Shown here piece by piece: positions 9,442 to 17,674 of a stretch of DNA of 64,000 nt. Both the position numbers and the translations under genes were made by a program. The first letter of the stretch is position 1. Each line of letters begins with the position of its first letter. Source of the DNA: Paenibacillus durus (GTDB lineage Bacteria > Bacillota > Bacilli > Paenibacillales > Paenibacillaceae); contig NZ_CP009288.1 in the NCBI RefSeq assembly GCF_000756615.1, positions 682,001 to 746,000 on the forward strand, written 5' to 3'. The notes under the pieces are model-generated. The model worked only from the letters and a program-made list of their open reading frames with translations. It was not told where the DNA came from and did no database searches.

Positions 9442-10758
9442 TTATCTTTCTTCCTTCATCGCACGGAAGGAGGCTTCCGCCGCTTCCAGGGTAGCATCGA
9501 TGTCTTCATCGGTGTGCGCCGTGGTCAGGAACCACGCTTCGAACTTCGAAGGCGCCAGATTGATGCCGCGGTTCAGCATATGGCGGAAGAAGCTGCCGAA
9601 TGCTTCGCCGTCGGTAGCTTGAGCCTCGTCGTAGTTGGTGACAGGATGATCGCAGAAATGGGTGGAGAAGGCGCCACGGATGCGGTTGATTGTCAGCGGA
9701 ATGTCGTGACGGTCCGCCGATTCTTTCAGTCCGTCCGTCAAGCGGATCGCCAGCCGCTCCATTTCCTCGTATACGCCTGCACCCTGCAGAACTTCCAGGC
9801 AGGCGATGCCTGCCGAAATGGATGCGGGATTGCCCGCCATCGTGCCGGCCTGATAAGCCGGTCCGAGCGGCGCGACCTGATCCATAATTTCCTTGCGGCC
9901 CCCGTAAGCGCCGATCGGCAGGCCGCCGCCGAAGATTTTGCCCATCGCCGTCAGATCGGGGATGATCTGATCATGGTTGGCAAGTCCGGCGTAGGTCTGC
10001 GCGCCGCCGTAATGGAAGCGGAAATTGGTAATTACCTCGTCGTAAATGACGAGCGAGCCATTGTCATGCGCCAGCTTGCACATGCCTTCAAGAAACCCGG
10101 GCTTCGGCATAACCATGCCGAAGTTGCCGACGATCGGCTCGACCATGACGGCGGCGACATCACCGCCCCATTTGTTCAGCGCCTCGCGCAGCCCGTCCAG
10201 ATTGTTGAACGGCACGGTAATGACTTCGTGCGCGATGCTTACCGGAATGCCGGCGCTGTCCGGGATGCCCAGCGTGGACGGGCCGGAGCCTGCGGCGACC
10301 AGCACCAGGTCGGAATGGCCGTGGTAGCAGCCGGCGAACTTGATGATCTTGGTCCGGCCGGTGAACGCCCGCGCGACCCGGATCGTCGACATGACGGCTT
10401 CGGTGCCGGAATTGACGAACCGGACTTTGTCCAGCGAAGGAATGGCTTCCTTGATCATTTTGGCGAGGGTAATCTCGAGCGCCGTCGGGGTTCCGTACAG
10501 CACACCGTTCTCCGCGGCCTTCGTAATGGCGGCGGTAATATGCGGATGGGCGAACCCGGTAATAACGGGACCGAAGGCCGCGAGATAATCGATGTAGCGA
10601 TTGCCGTCCTCGTCCCAGAAATGGGCGCCGGAGGCGCGCTTCATGAAGACGGGCGCTCCGCCGCCTACTGCCTTGAAGGATCTGGAGGGGCTATTTACGC
10701 CTCCAACGATGTGCTGGAGCGCTTCCTGGTACAGCTGTTCTGAGGTGGAACGATTCAT
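9442..10758 (-). CDS. hemL: Glutamate-1-semialdehyde 2,1-aminomutase (probably the GsaB paralogue)
   Basis: PLP enzyme forming 5-aminolevulinate in the C5 route to heme. 438 residues from the ATG at 10756-10758 (AAAGGATG site). Signatures: GGVNSPSRSFKAVGG at the N-terminus, FVNSGTEAVMST, GCYHGHSD, YDEVITNFR, and the PLP-lysine region TAMGKIFGGGLPIGAYGG. The gene stands apart from other hem genes and near bcp; in B. subtilis the second copy, gsaB, also neighbours bcp (ygaF), so I infer this is GsaB rather than the hem-operon copy. Longer in-frame starts upstream lack a ribosome site. Confidence 0.93.
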   Translation of the reverse strand: MNRSTSEQLYQEALQHIVGGVNSPSRSFKAVGGGAPVFMKRASGAHFWDEDGNRYIDYLAAFGPVITGFAHPHITAAITKAAENGVLYGTPTALEITLAKMIKEAIPSLDKVRFVNSGTEAVMSTIRVARAFTGRTKIIKFAGCYHGHSDLVLVAAGSGPSTLGIPDSAGIPVSIAHEVITVPFNNLDGLREALNKWGGDVAAVMVEPIVGNFGMVMPKPGFLEGMCKLAHDNGSLVIYDEVITNFRFHYGGAQTYAGLANHDQIIPDLTAMGKIFGGGLPIGAYGGRKEIMDQVAPLGPAYQAGTMAGNPASISAGIACLEVLQGAGVYEEMERLAIRLTDGLKESADRHDIPLTINRIRGAFSTHFCDHPVTNYDEAQATDGEAFGSFFRHMLNRGINLAPSKFEAWFLTTAHTDEDIDATLEAAEASFRAMKEER

Positions 10759-10820
10759 AAATGGGTCATCCTTTCGGCTCGGTGTTCTTGCTGAGCTCAT
10801 ATTTGGGTGCACGCGCGTCA

Positions 10821-10853
10821 ACGGGCGGAAGGCGCCGATCCGCCGTCCGCCCG
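10821..10853. other. Strong hairpin between hemL and the LCP gene
   Basis: ACGGGCGGA and TCCGCCCGT are perfect 9-base arms, with a second GGCG/CGCC pairing inside. Neither side has a T-run, so it is not a standard terminator. It may be an RNA processing or stabilising structure between the LCP and hemL messages, both of which run on the minus strand. Confidence 0.45.
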
Positions 10854-10952
10854 TGAGGGGCAATGCCTGTTATGCTGTCTGTCATGTAACGACTTATGCG
10901 TTCTTTCTGAAGCTGCGCCGCCATAGCGGGGCGCACAGCTCCGAAGTAAAAT

Positions 10953-11993
10953 CTACTGTCCGGCCCCGGCGGCGGATGAAGCGGAAGGAGAAGCCCCCGG
11001 CGACGGCTCCGGTTCGTTCAGCGTCTCCTGTACGAACTCTTTCAGTCTATCCGGGTCGCGGATGTCGAGCACGGAACCGAGCTTGCCGGCATTTCTTTCT
11101 TCCAGCAGGTTGTTCGGCGGGATCTGTTCACTGCCGGCCACGCTGCTGTCATACCCTACGCTCGCCAGCTTCCACATATCGTTCACTGACAGGTTCGTGT
11201 CGATATAGGGGCTGACCTGCGACAGTATGCCGGGAAGCTTGACGAGCGAAGTGGTGCTCTTGAGCTTGTCCGCTACGGCGCTAAGAAAAGCGCGCTGACG
11301 CTGCGTGCGCGTATAGTCCGAGGTGGCGTCGTGGCGGAAACGGACATACTGGAGCGCCTTGCTGCCGTCAAGGTGCTGATAGCCTTGTTTAAGATTGATA
11401 TCGTACTCGGGGCCGTCAGCTATGGTCTTGTAGACCATGTCCTTCTCGACCGTATAGTCAATGCCGCCGACCGCATCTATAAGCTTGATAAAGCCCTGAA
11501 AGTCGGTGTAGACGTAATATTGAATCGGAATCCCGAGCAGATCGCCGACGGTCTTCATCGCCGTATTGGGGCCGTGGATTATGGCGGTATTCACGCGATT
11601 TTTGTCATAACCTTCAATCGATACGTAAGTATCCCGGAGGATGGAGAAGACGTGAGCCTTCTTCTTCACCGGGTCGAGAGAGACCACCAGCATCGTGTCC
11701 GATCGGGGGATTTCGCCCTTTTTTACGCCGCGCGCATCGACACCCATCAGCAGGATATTAACGGGTTCCGTTCCCTCCCATTTCGGAGGATCGGGCGTAT
11801 CAGCGTCTACCGTTTCCACATTTGCGAATGGAGAATCTTCGCCCTGCTTCTGCATGCTGTTAAGACCTTGGTAGATGGATGTGAAGTAATATACGGCTCC
11901 TCCGGCCAGAAGCAGAAGGAGGATTATCAGGCTCCGAACCAGAGTTTTCTTGGATTTTCCCTTCTTGGCGTGTCTTTTCGACCTTGGCGGCAT
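10953..11993 (-). CDS. LytR-CpsA-Psr (LCP) family cell-wall ligase
   Basis: Membrane-anchored phosphotransferase that attaches teichoic acids or other undecaprenyl-linked polymers to peptidoglycan. 346 residues: a basic cytoplasmic N-terminus, one transmembrane helix (LVRSLIILLLLLAGGAVYY), then the LCP domain with its lipid- and phosphate-binding motifs: LLMGVDARG, RSDTMLVVSLD, SILRDTYV, GIDYTVEKDM, LDGSKALQYVRFRHD and TRTQRQRAFL. The tail is a Pro/Ser/Ala-rich extension. The ATG at 11991-11993 follows GAAAGGAAGAG; the long in-frame extension upstream is not protein-like. Whether it is TagTUV or a regulator-type LCP cannot be told. Confidence 0.93.
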   Translation of the reverse strand: MPPRSKRHAKKGKSKKTLVRSLIILLLLLAGGAVYYFTSIYQGLNSMQKQGEDSPFANVETVDADTPDPPKWEGTEPVNILLMGVDARGVKKGEIPRSDTMLVVSLDPVKKKAHVFSILRDTYVSIEGYDKNRVNTAIIHGPNTAMKTVGDLLGIPIQYYVYTDFQGFIKLIDAVGGIDYTVEKDMVYKTIADGPEYDINLKQGYQHLDGSKALQYVRFRHDATSDYTRTQRQRAFLSAVADKLKSTTSLVKLPGILSQVSPYIDTNLSVNDMWKLASVGYDSSVAGSEQIPPNNLLEERNAGKLGSVLDIRDPDRLKEFVQETLNEPEPSPGASPSASSAAGAGQ

Positions 11994-12026
11994 TCTCGCT
12001 CTTCCTTTCACATTTGCATTCCCTAC

Positions 12027-12055
12027 ATTATAATTTCTTTTATGGATACAATCAA
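12027..12055 (-). promoter_or_regulatory. Predicted promoter of the LCP gene
   Basis: On the minus strand TTGATT and TATAAT are spaced by 17 bases, 34 bases upstream of the LCP start codon. The bcp gene diverges from the same 130-base interval. Confidence 0.6.
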
Positions 12056-12122
12056 TTGTACACCCCGCGGGCCATATAACGCCCCGAAGAGCCATAAACC
12101 TAATTAGAGGAGTGCATGAATT

Positions 12123-12590
12123 ATGGAAGAGCTGTCCATTGGACAAGAGGCGCCGGACTTTACGCTGCCCGCCTCGGACGGAAGCGAAGTCACCTTAAGC
12201 CAGTATAGAGGACGGAAGGTGCTGCTTTATTTTTATCCGAAAAATATGACGCCGGGCTGCACCCAGGAAGCCTGCGAATTTCGAGACGTCAATGACCGGA
12301 TTACGGCCAAGGGAGCCGTTATTCTGGGCGTCAGCCCCGATAGTCTCCAGTCGCACGCCAAATTTATCGCAAAGAATGAACTGCCCTTTCTGCTGCTCTC
12401 CGACGAGGACCATAAGGTAAGCGAGCAGTACGGCGTATGGCAGCTTAAGAAACTGTACGGCAAGGAATTTATGGGCATTGTGCGTTCCACCTTCCTGATC
12501 GATGAGCAGGGCGTCGTGTCCGACATATGGAAAAAGGTGCGGGTAAAGGGCCACGCGGAGGCGGTTGCGGCGACCCTTGACGGGGAATAG
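12123..12590 (+). CDS. bcp: Thioredoxin-dependent thiol peroxidase (peroxiredoxin Q)
   Basis: Bcp/PrxQ reduces hydrogen peroxide and organic peroxides using thioredoxin. 155 residues with the thioredoxin fold: PDFTLPASDG, then FYPKNMTPGCTQEACEFRD carrying the peroxidatic Cys46 and, five residues on, the resolving Cys51 that marks the atypical two-Cys PrxQ type. VRSTFLID lies near the end. GAGGAG lies upstream of the ATG; another ATG at 12115 is out of frame. Probably monocistronic. Confidence 0.94.
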   Translation: MEELSIGQEAPDFTLPASDGSEVTLSQYRGRKVLLYFYPKNMTPGCTQEACEFRDVNDRITAKGAVILGVSPDSLQSHAKFIAKNELPFLLLSDEDHKVSEQYGVWQLKKLYGKEFMGIVRSTFLIDEQGVVSDIWKKVRVKGHAEAVAATLDGE

Positions 12591-12718
12591 TGTAGGTATT
12601 TGAAGCTCCAGGCGTTCCGTTAAATTTTTTACTGTTACATTTTTAACAGCTTTTAGCAGTCTGTTATGTGATATTTTTCCTATAGTTAAAATTTTCAATA
12701 AGGCGTGGTGATAGCAGG

Positions 12719-15700
12719 ATGCAGCTGAAGATCGGACTGGATGTGGGGTCGACTACGGCTAAATTGGTTGTCATGGAGCGGAACCTGGTCGTTCATGAGG
12801 ATTATGTAAGACACTATAGTGATATAAAAAAAGCGGTTCTCTCTTTGCTTGATAAAGTGATATCCCTGTTTCCGGATAGGGAAGCGGCGCTCGCGGTAAG
12901 CGGTTCTTCCGGCTTGTCTCTGTCCAAGATAGGGAACGTACCCTTCGTTCAGGAGGTTATCGCTTGTACAAAAGCGATCAGCGAACTGCTTCCCTCCTGC
13001 GATACCGCGATTGAGCTTGGTGGAGAGGACGCCAAAATCATTTACCTCAGCGGCGGCATTGAGCAGCGGATGAACAACGCATGCGCGGGCGGGACAGGCG
13101 CTTTCATCGACCAGATGGCGGCGCTGCTGCAGACCGATCCCACCGGACTTGACAGACTCGCGGCGGATCATCAGCGGATTTATCCTATCGCCTCCCGCTG
13201 CGGTGTATTCGCCAAGAGCGACATTCAGCCGCTGCTTAACGAAGGGGCGCGCCGGGAGGATGTTGCGGCCTCGATCTTCCAAAGCATCGTGAATCAGACG
13301 ATCGCCGGTCTGGCCTGCGGGCGTAAGATCCGCGGCCGGGTCGCTTTTCTGGGCGGTCCGCTGACTTATTTGTCTGAGCTTCGGGCCCGGTTCGCAGAAA
13401 CGCTGGAGCTCGCGGAAGAAGACATTCTGTTTCCGGAGAGATCGCAGTATTTCGTGGCGATCGGCTCGGCGTTATCCGATGGCGGCAGTTCCGCCGCGCC
13501 GCTTGCGGAGTGGCGGAACCGGATTGCCGCGATCGATTTCGCGTCCGAGCGTTCCGAGGACGGCGAACTGCCGCCGCTCTTTGAGTCGGAGGCCGACCTT
13601 GCGGAATTTAGACGGCGCCATTCGGAAGCGGCGGCAGTTCGGGCAGATCTGTCCTCTTACCGAGGCCCTTGCTACCTCGGCATTGACGCGGGTTCAACGA
13701 CAACGAAGCTTGTGCTGACGGGCGCAAGCGACGAAATTCTGTATACATATTACGGAAGCAATCGAGGGAATCCGCTGCAATCGGTAAGCGACGCACTGAA
13801 GGATATATACCGGCAGCTGCCGGAAGGCTGCCATATCGCCGGCTCCTACGCGACCGGCTACGGCGAGGGGCTGATCAAGGCAGCGCTGAAGACCGACGGC
13901 GGCGAAGTGGAGACGGTCGCCCACTACAGGGCCGCTGCCAAATTTATGCCAAAAGTCGACTTCATTCTCGATATTGGCGGCCAGGATATGAAATGCATCA
14001 AAATCCGCGGCGGCGTCATCGACAGCCTCATGTTGAACGAAGCCTGCTCGGCGGGCTGCGGTTCCTTTCTGGAGAGCTTCGCCTCGGCGCTCGGCCTGGG
14101 CGTCGCCGAGTTCGCCGAGGCCGCGCTGCAGTCGAAGGACCCGGTCAATCTCGGCTCGCGCTGCACCGTATTCATGAATTCCAAGGTTAAGCAGGCGCAG
14201 AAGGAAGGGGCGTCCTTGTCCGGCCTGTCTGCCGGTTTAGCCTACTCCGTCATTAAGAATGCCTTGCAGAAGGTTATCAAAATCCGCAGGTTTGATGAAC
14301 TTGGAGAACATATCATCGTGCAGGGCGGCACGTTTTACAACGAAGCGGTGCTGCGCGCATTTGAGCAGCTGACGGGAAGAACCGTCATCCGCCCGGATAT
14401 CGCCGGTGTAATGGGGGCCTACGGCTGCGCTCTGCTCGCCAGAGAGAACGCGGCCGAGAGCGGCGTCAGCACGCTGCTCGGCCCGCAGGAGCTGGAGAGC
14501 TTTACTTACGAGGTGACCCAGGGCCGGTGCGGACGCTGCGGCAATAATTGCCCGCTGACCATCAGCCGGTTCCCGGACCGCAGCTTCCATGTGACCGGCA
14601 ACCGCTGCGAGCGCGGCGCCGGAGGGAAGAAGGAGAAGAACGCGCTGCCGAACCTGATGCAGTATAAATATGACCGGTTCTTTGATTACGAGCCTTTGCA
14701 GGGTGCGGAGGCGGCACGGGGCGTTGTCGGGCTGCCGCGCGCCATGAACCTGTTCGAGAACTATCCGTTCTGGCACACGTTCTTTACCGCGCTTCGCTAC
14801 AAGGTGGTGCTGTCCCCGAAATCGGACAAAAAGCTGTACGAAAGCGGAATGGACACCATTCCGTCCGAAGCGGTCTGCTATCCGGCCAAGATGGCCCACG
14901 GCCATGTGCAGAGCCTGCTTGGCCAGGGCGTTGATTTTATCTTCTACCCTGCCATCGTGTACGAGAAGAAAGAGGATCAAAGTGCCGACAACCATTATAA
15001 CTGTCCGGTCGTCGCCTCTTATCCGGAGGTCATCCGCAACAATATGGACGGCCTCAAGGAGAAGGGGATCCCGCTCGTCAGCCCGTTCCTGACCTTTGAC
15101 GACACTCAGGCGCTGATCAAAGGACTGGCGCGGACCTTCCCTTATATCCCGAGGGAGGAAATTGCCGCCGCCGTGAAGGCCGGTCAGGCGGAAGCGGAAC
15201 GGGCCAAGAGCGATTTGCGGCGAAAAGGCGAGGAGACGCTGGCATTCCTTGAGGAAACCGGAACCAAAGGCATCCTGCTCTGCGGGCATCCGTACCACGC
15301 CGACCCGGAAATTAACCACGGAATCGCGGAGCTCATCACGGGAATGGGGCTGGCGGTTCTTACCGAAGATGCGATCTTCCACCTGGGGAGCGAAGAAAGC
15401 GACATCAGCATCGTCAACCAATGGACCTATCACGCCCGCATATACAGAGCCGCGCGGCTCGCGGCGTCACGCAGCGATCTTGAACTGGTGCAGCTCACCT
15501 CGTTCGGCTGCGGCATCGACGCGATCACCTGCGACGCGGTGCAGGAGATTATGGAACGGCAGGGCAAGGTGTACACGCTGATCAAGATCGACGAGATCAG
15601 CAATTTGGGCGCGGCCCGCATCCGGCTGCGCTCGCTGCTCGCGGCGATGCGCGAGCGCGAGCAAGGAGAAGCCGCACCTCGTGCAGCGAAGGAAGACGAG

Positions 15701-16996
15701 CAGAGAGTGACTTTTACGAAGGACATGAAGTCGGCGTATACGATTCTGGCGCCGCAAATGTCGCCGATCCACTTCGAGCTGTTCGAGCGGGTGTTCCAGG
15801 ATTTCGGCTACCGTCTCAAGGTGCTTGAGAAGTCCGGTCCCGAGGAGACGGAGGAAGGACTGAAGTATGTCAACAATGATGCCTGCTACCCGGCGATTGT
15901 GACAATCGGCCAGATTCTGTCGGCGCTGCAGAGCGGCGATTACGATCCGGACCGGACGGCGGTCATTATGTCGCAGACGGGCGGAGGCTGCCGGGCAACG
16001 AATTATATTTCCCTGCTGCGCAAAGCGCTGAAGGATGCGGGGCTTGGAAAGATTCCGGTTCTGTCGCTGAACGCCTCGGGTCTTGAGAGCCAGCCGGGCT
16101 TCCGGATCGGGTTCAAGATGATCAACCGGATGTTCGCCGCCGCCTGCTACGGCGACCTGCTAATGCGGCTGCTATACCGCTTCAGACCTTACGAGAAGGT
16201 TCCGGGAAGCGCAGAAGCCCTGTTCCGCCAGGGAATGGAGCGCTGCAAGGACAGCTTATCCTCCTTCTCGTTCCGTGAATATAAGCGGCTATCCCGCGAG
16301 ATTGCGTCAAGCTTCAGCCGTCTGTCGGTGACGACGGAGGTTAAGCCGCGGGTAGGCGTGGTCGGCGAGATTTTGATCAAGTTCCATCCCGACGCCAACA
16401 ACCGGCTTGCTGATCTGATCGAGGCCGAGGGCGGGGAAGTGGTAATGCCCGATTTTCTCGATTTCTTCTTCTACTGTGTGTACAATCCGATTTACGGGGC
16501 GGAGCAGTTCGGGAAGAGCAAGACGCTCGGGCTGATCAACCCGCTGCTCATTACGTATATACAGATGTACCGCAAGCCGATCACAGCGGCGCTTGAAGGT
16601 CTGGGACTCGCCCATAAAGACAAGAACATCTACCGTCTTGCCGAAAAAGCCGAAAGACTTGTGTCGGTAGGCAACCAGATGGGTGAGGGCTGGTTCCTGA
16701 CCGCCGAGATGATGGACCTGCTTGATCATGGAGTGAACAATATCGTCTGCATCCAGCCGTTCGCCTGCCTTCCGAACCATATTACCGGACGCGGGACGAT
16801 GAAAGGGCTGAAAGAATTGTATCCAAGCGCCAATATTGCCGCCATCGACTACGATGCGGGCGTCAGTGCGGTGAACCAGACGAATCGGATCAAGCTGATG
16901 ATGTCGATCGCCAAGGAACTGGAAAGCGGCGGAGCGCTTTTCCAAGAGTCAGCCGGGACCACGGCGGGGACAAAGCTGGAGACGGCGCAGGCTTAG
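12719..16996 (+). CDS. Giant fused acyl-CoA dehydratase activase / HgdB-like protein, 1425 aa
   Basis: Two BadF/BadG/HgdC-type ASKHA ATPase modules come first: KIGLDVGSTTAKLV at residue ~4 and YLGIDAGSTTTKLVL at ~318. Each carries a putative [4Fe-4S] cysteine segment (NNACAGGTGAFID; NEACSAGCGSFLES). A Cys-rich stretch follows at ~600 (RCGRCGNNCP), then a DUF2229-like region with conserved VCYPAKMAHGH, and finally an HgdB/2-hydroxyacyl-CoA-dehydratase-like segment (about 1000-1400). Known relatives use ATP to send a low-potential electron to a dehydratase. In Firmicutes such full fusions are common but their substrate is unknown. Start follows GTGGTGATAGCAGG. The gene is monocistronic, with a good terminator. 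Confidence 0.88.
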   Translation: MQLKIGLDVGSTTAKLVVMERNLVVHEDYVRHYSDIKKAVLSLLDKVISLFPDREAALAVSGSSGLSLSKIGNVPFVQEVIACTKAISELLPSCDTAIELGGEDAKIIYLSGGIEQRMNNACAGGTGAFIDQMAALLQTDPTGLDRLAADHQRIYPIASRCGVFAKSDIQPLLNEGARREDVAASIFQSIVNQTIAGLACGRKIRGRVAFLGGPLTYLSELRARFAETLELAEEDILFPERSQYFVAIGSALSDGGSSAAPLAEWRNRIAAIDFASERSEDGELPPLFESEADLAEFRRRHSEAAAVRADLSSYRGPCYLGIDAGSTTTKLVLTGASDEILYTYYGSNRGNPLQSVSDALKDIYRQLPEGCHIAGSYATGYGEGLIKAALKTDGGEVETVAHYRAAAKFMPKVDFILDIGGQDMKCIKIRGGVIDSLMLNEACSAGCGSFLESFASALGLGVAEFAEAALQSKDPVNLGSRCTVFMNSKVKQAQKEGASLSGLSAGLAYSVIKNALQKVIKIRRFDELGEHIIVQGGTFYNEAVLRAFEQLTGRTVIRPDIAGVMGAYGCALLARENAAESGVSTLLGPQELESFTYEVTQGRCGRCGNNCPLTISRFPDRSFHVTGNRCERGAGGKKEKNALPNLMQYKYDRFFDYEPLQGAEAARGVVGLPRAMNLFENYPFWHTFFTALRYKVVLSPKSDKKLYESGMDTIPSEAVCYPAKMAHGHVQSLLGQGVDFIFYPAIVYEKKEDQSADNHYNCPVVASYPEVIRNNMDGLKEKGIPLVSPFLTFDDTQALIKGLARTFPYIPREEIAAAVKAGQAEAERAKSDLRRKGEETLAFLEETGTKGILLCGHPYHADPEINHGIAELITGMGLAVLTEDAIFHLGSEESDISIVNQWTYHARIYRAARLAASRSDLELVQLTSFGCGIDAITCDAVQEIMERQGKVYTLIKIDEISNLGAARIRLRSLLAAMREREQGEAAPRAAKEDEQRVTFTKDMKSAYTILAPQMSPIHFELFERVFQDFGYRLKVLEKSGPEETEEGLKYVNNDACYPAIVTIGQILSALQSGDYDPDRTAVIMSQTGGGCRATNYISLLRKALKDAGLGKIPVLSLNASGLESQPGFRIGFKMINRMFAAACYGDLLMRLLYRFRPYEKVPGSAEALFRQGMERCKDSLSSFSFREYKRLSREIASSFSRLSVTTEVKPRVGVVGEILIKFHPDANNRLADLIEAEGGEVVMPDFLDFFFYCVYNPIYGAEQFGKSKTLGLINPLLITYIQMYRKPITAALEGLGLAHKDKNIYRLAEKAERLVSVGNQMGEGWFLTAEMMDLLDHGVNNIVCIQPFACLPNHITGRGTMKGLKELYPSANIAAIDYDAGVSAVNQTNRIKLMMSIAKELESGGALFQESAGTTAGTKLETAQA

Positions 16997-17082
16997 ACGA
17001 AAAGCGGTGTGGCCGCCGGCTCGTCTAACCGCCGTATAGGCTGGTTACCCAAAAGTCTTGGCCTTGTTTTGCGAATTAAATT

Positions 17083-17120
17083 AAAGAGATGATTCCAATC
17101 GGGATATCATCTCTTTTTTT
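17083..17120 (+). terminator. Rho-independent terminator
   Basis: AAAGAGATGAT pairs with ATCATCTCTTT, an 11-base perfect stem with a 12-base loop, running into a T-run. It ends the activase transcript. Confidence 0.88.
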
Positions 17121-17146
17121 GTTTTTCAGAAATTTCCAGAAATACA

Positions 17147-17193
17147 TTGACGCGCAATTTAGTAAGCAGTAAAATATTTCGTATGCGAAATAT
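17147..17193 (+). promoter_or_regulatory. Promoter and palindromic operator of the marR-efflux operon
   Basis: TTGACG and TAAAAT are separated by exactly 17 bases (17147-17152 and 17170-17175). Overlapping the -10 and the likely transcription start is a palindrome at 17174-17193: arms ATATTTCG and CGAAATAT around TATG. This is a typical position and size for a MarR-type operator, so autorepression is likely. The start codon of the regulator follows 31 bases later. Confidence 0.75.
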
Positions 17194-17224
17194 ATAGATT
17201 TAAAACAGATGGAGGCAAAAATAG

Positions 17225-17674
17225 ATGGAGGGCAGAGAACAGCTTGGCGAGATCGTATCTTCTTTTCGGCGCATCAGCCATTCTTTTCAGCAATTGCTCG
17301 GGAAGGAGGCGGAGCAGCTTGGCATTACTCCCACCCAGTTTATGGTGCTGCGCAGGCTCTCCCAGTATCCCGATATGTCAGTTACCGAACTGGCGGAAAA
17401 GCTTTACCTTGGCAACAGCGCGGTAAGCGGCATCGTTGAACGAATGGTGAAGGCGGGATTGATTACCAGGCGGCGTTCGGAGGAAGACCGCCGGATCTAT
17501 CGGATCGCTTTTACGGAGAAGGGCAGGGAAATCAAGGAGAAGACCGATGTGTCACTGAGACAGCATCTGCTTCCGCTGACTCAAATTCCGCCGGAAGATG
17601 CGCAGGAGCTGCTGAGGATTCACGGCCAAATCATTCAAATATTAGAACGAGGGAGAGAAACATTAGAACAATGA
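17225..17674 (+). CDS. MarR family transcriptional regulator
   Basis: 149 residues with a winged-helix fold: an N-terminal dimerisation helix, the HTH in MSVTELAEKLYLGNSAVSGI, and the wing with the family DxRxxxI-like signature EEDRRIYRIAFTEKG. The site GATGGAGGCAAAAATAG precedes the ATG. The downstream efflux gene overlaps its stop by four bases (ATGA), so the pair is an operon. By analogy the protein binds the palindrome in its own promoter and releases it when a toxic ligand is bound; the ligand is unknown. Confidence 0.92.
   Translation: MEGREQLGEIVSSFRRISHSFQQLLGKEAEQLGITPTQFMVLRRLSQYPDMSVTELAEKLYLGNSAVSGIVERMVKAGLITRRRSEEDRRIYRIAFTEKGREIKEKTDVSLRQHLLPLTQIPPEDAQELLRIHGQIIQILERGRETLEQ

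Noticed and set aside
9514..10743. A 409-codon plus-strand frame opposite hemL
   Set aside because: Antisense shadow of a well-conserved gene; no start signal and no recognisable domain.
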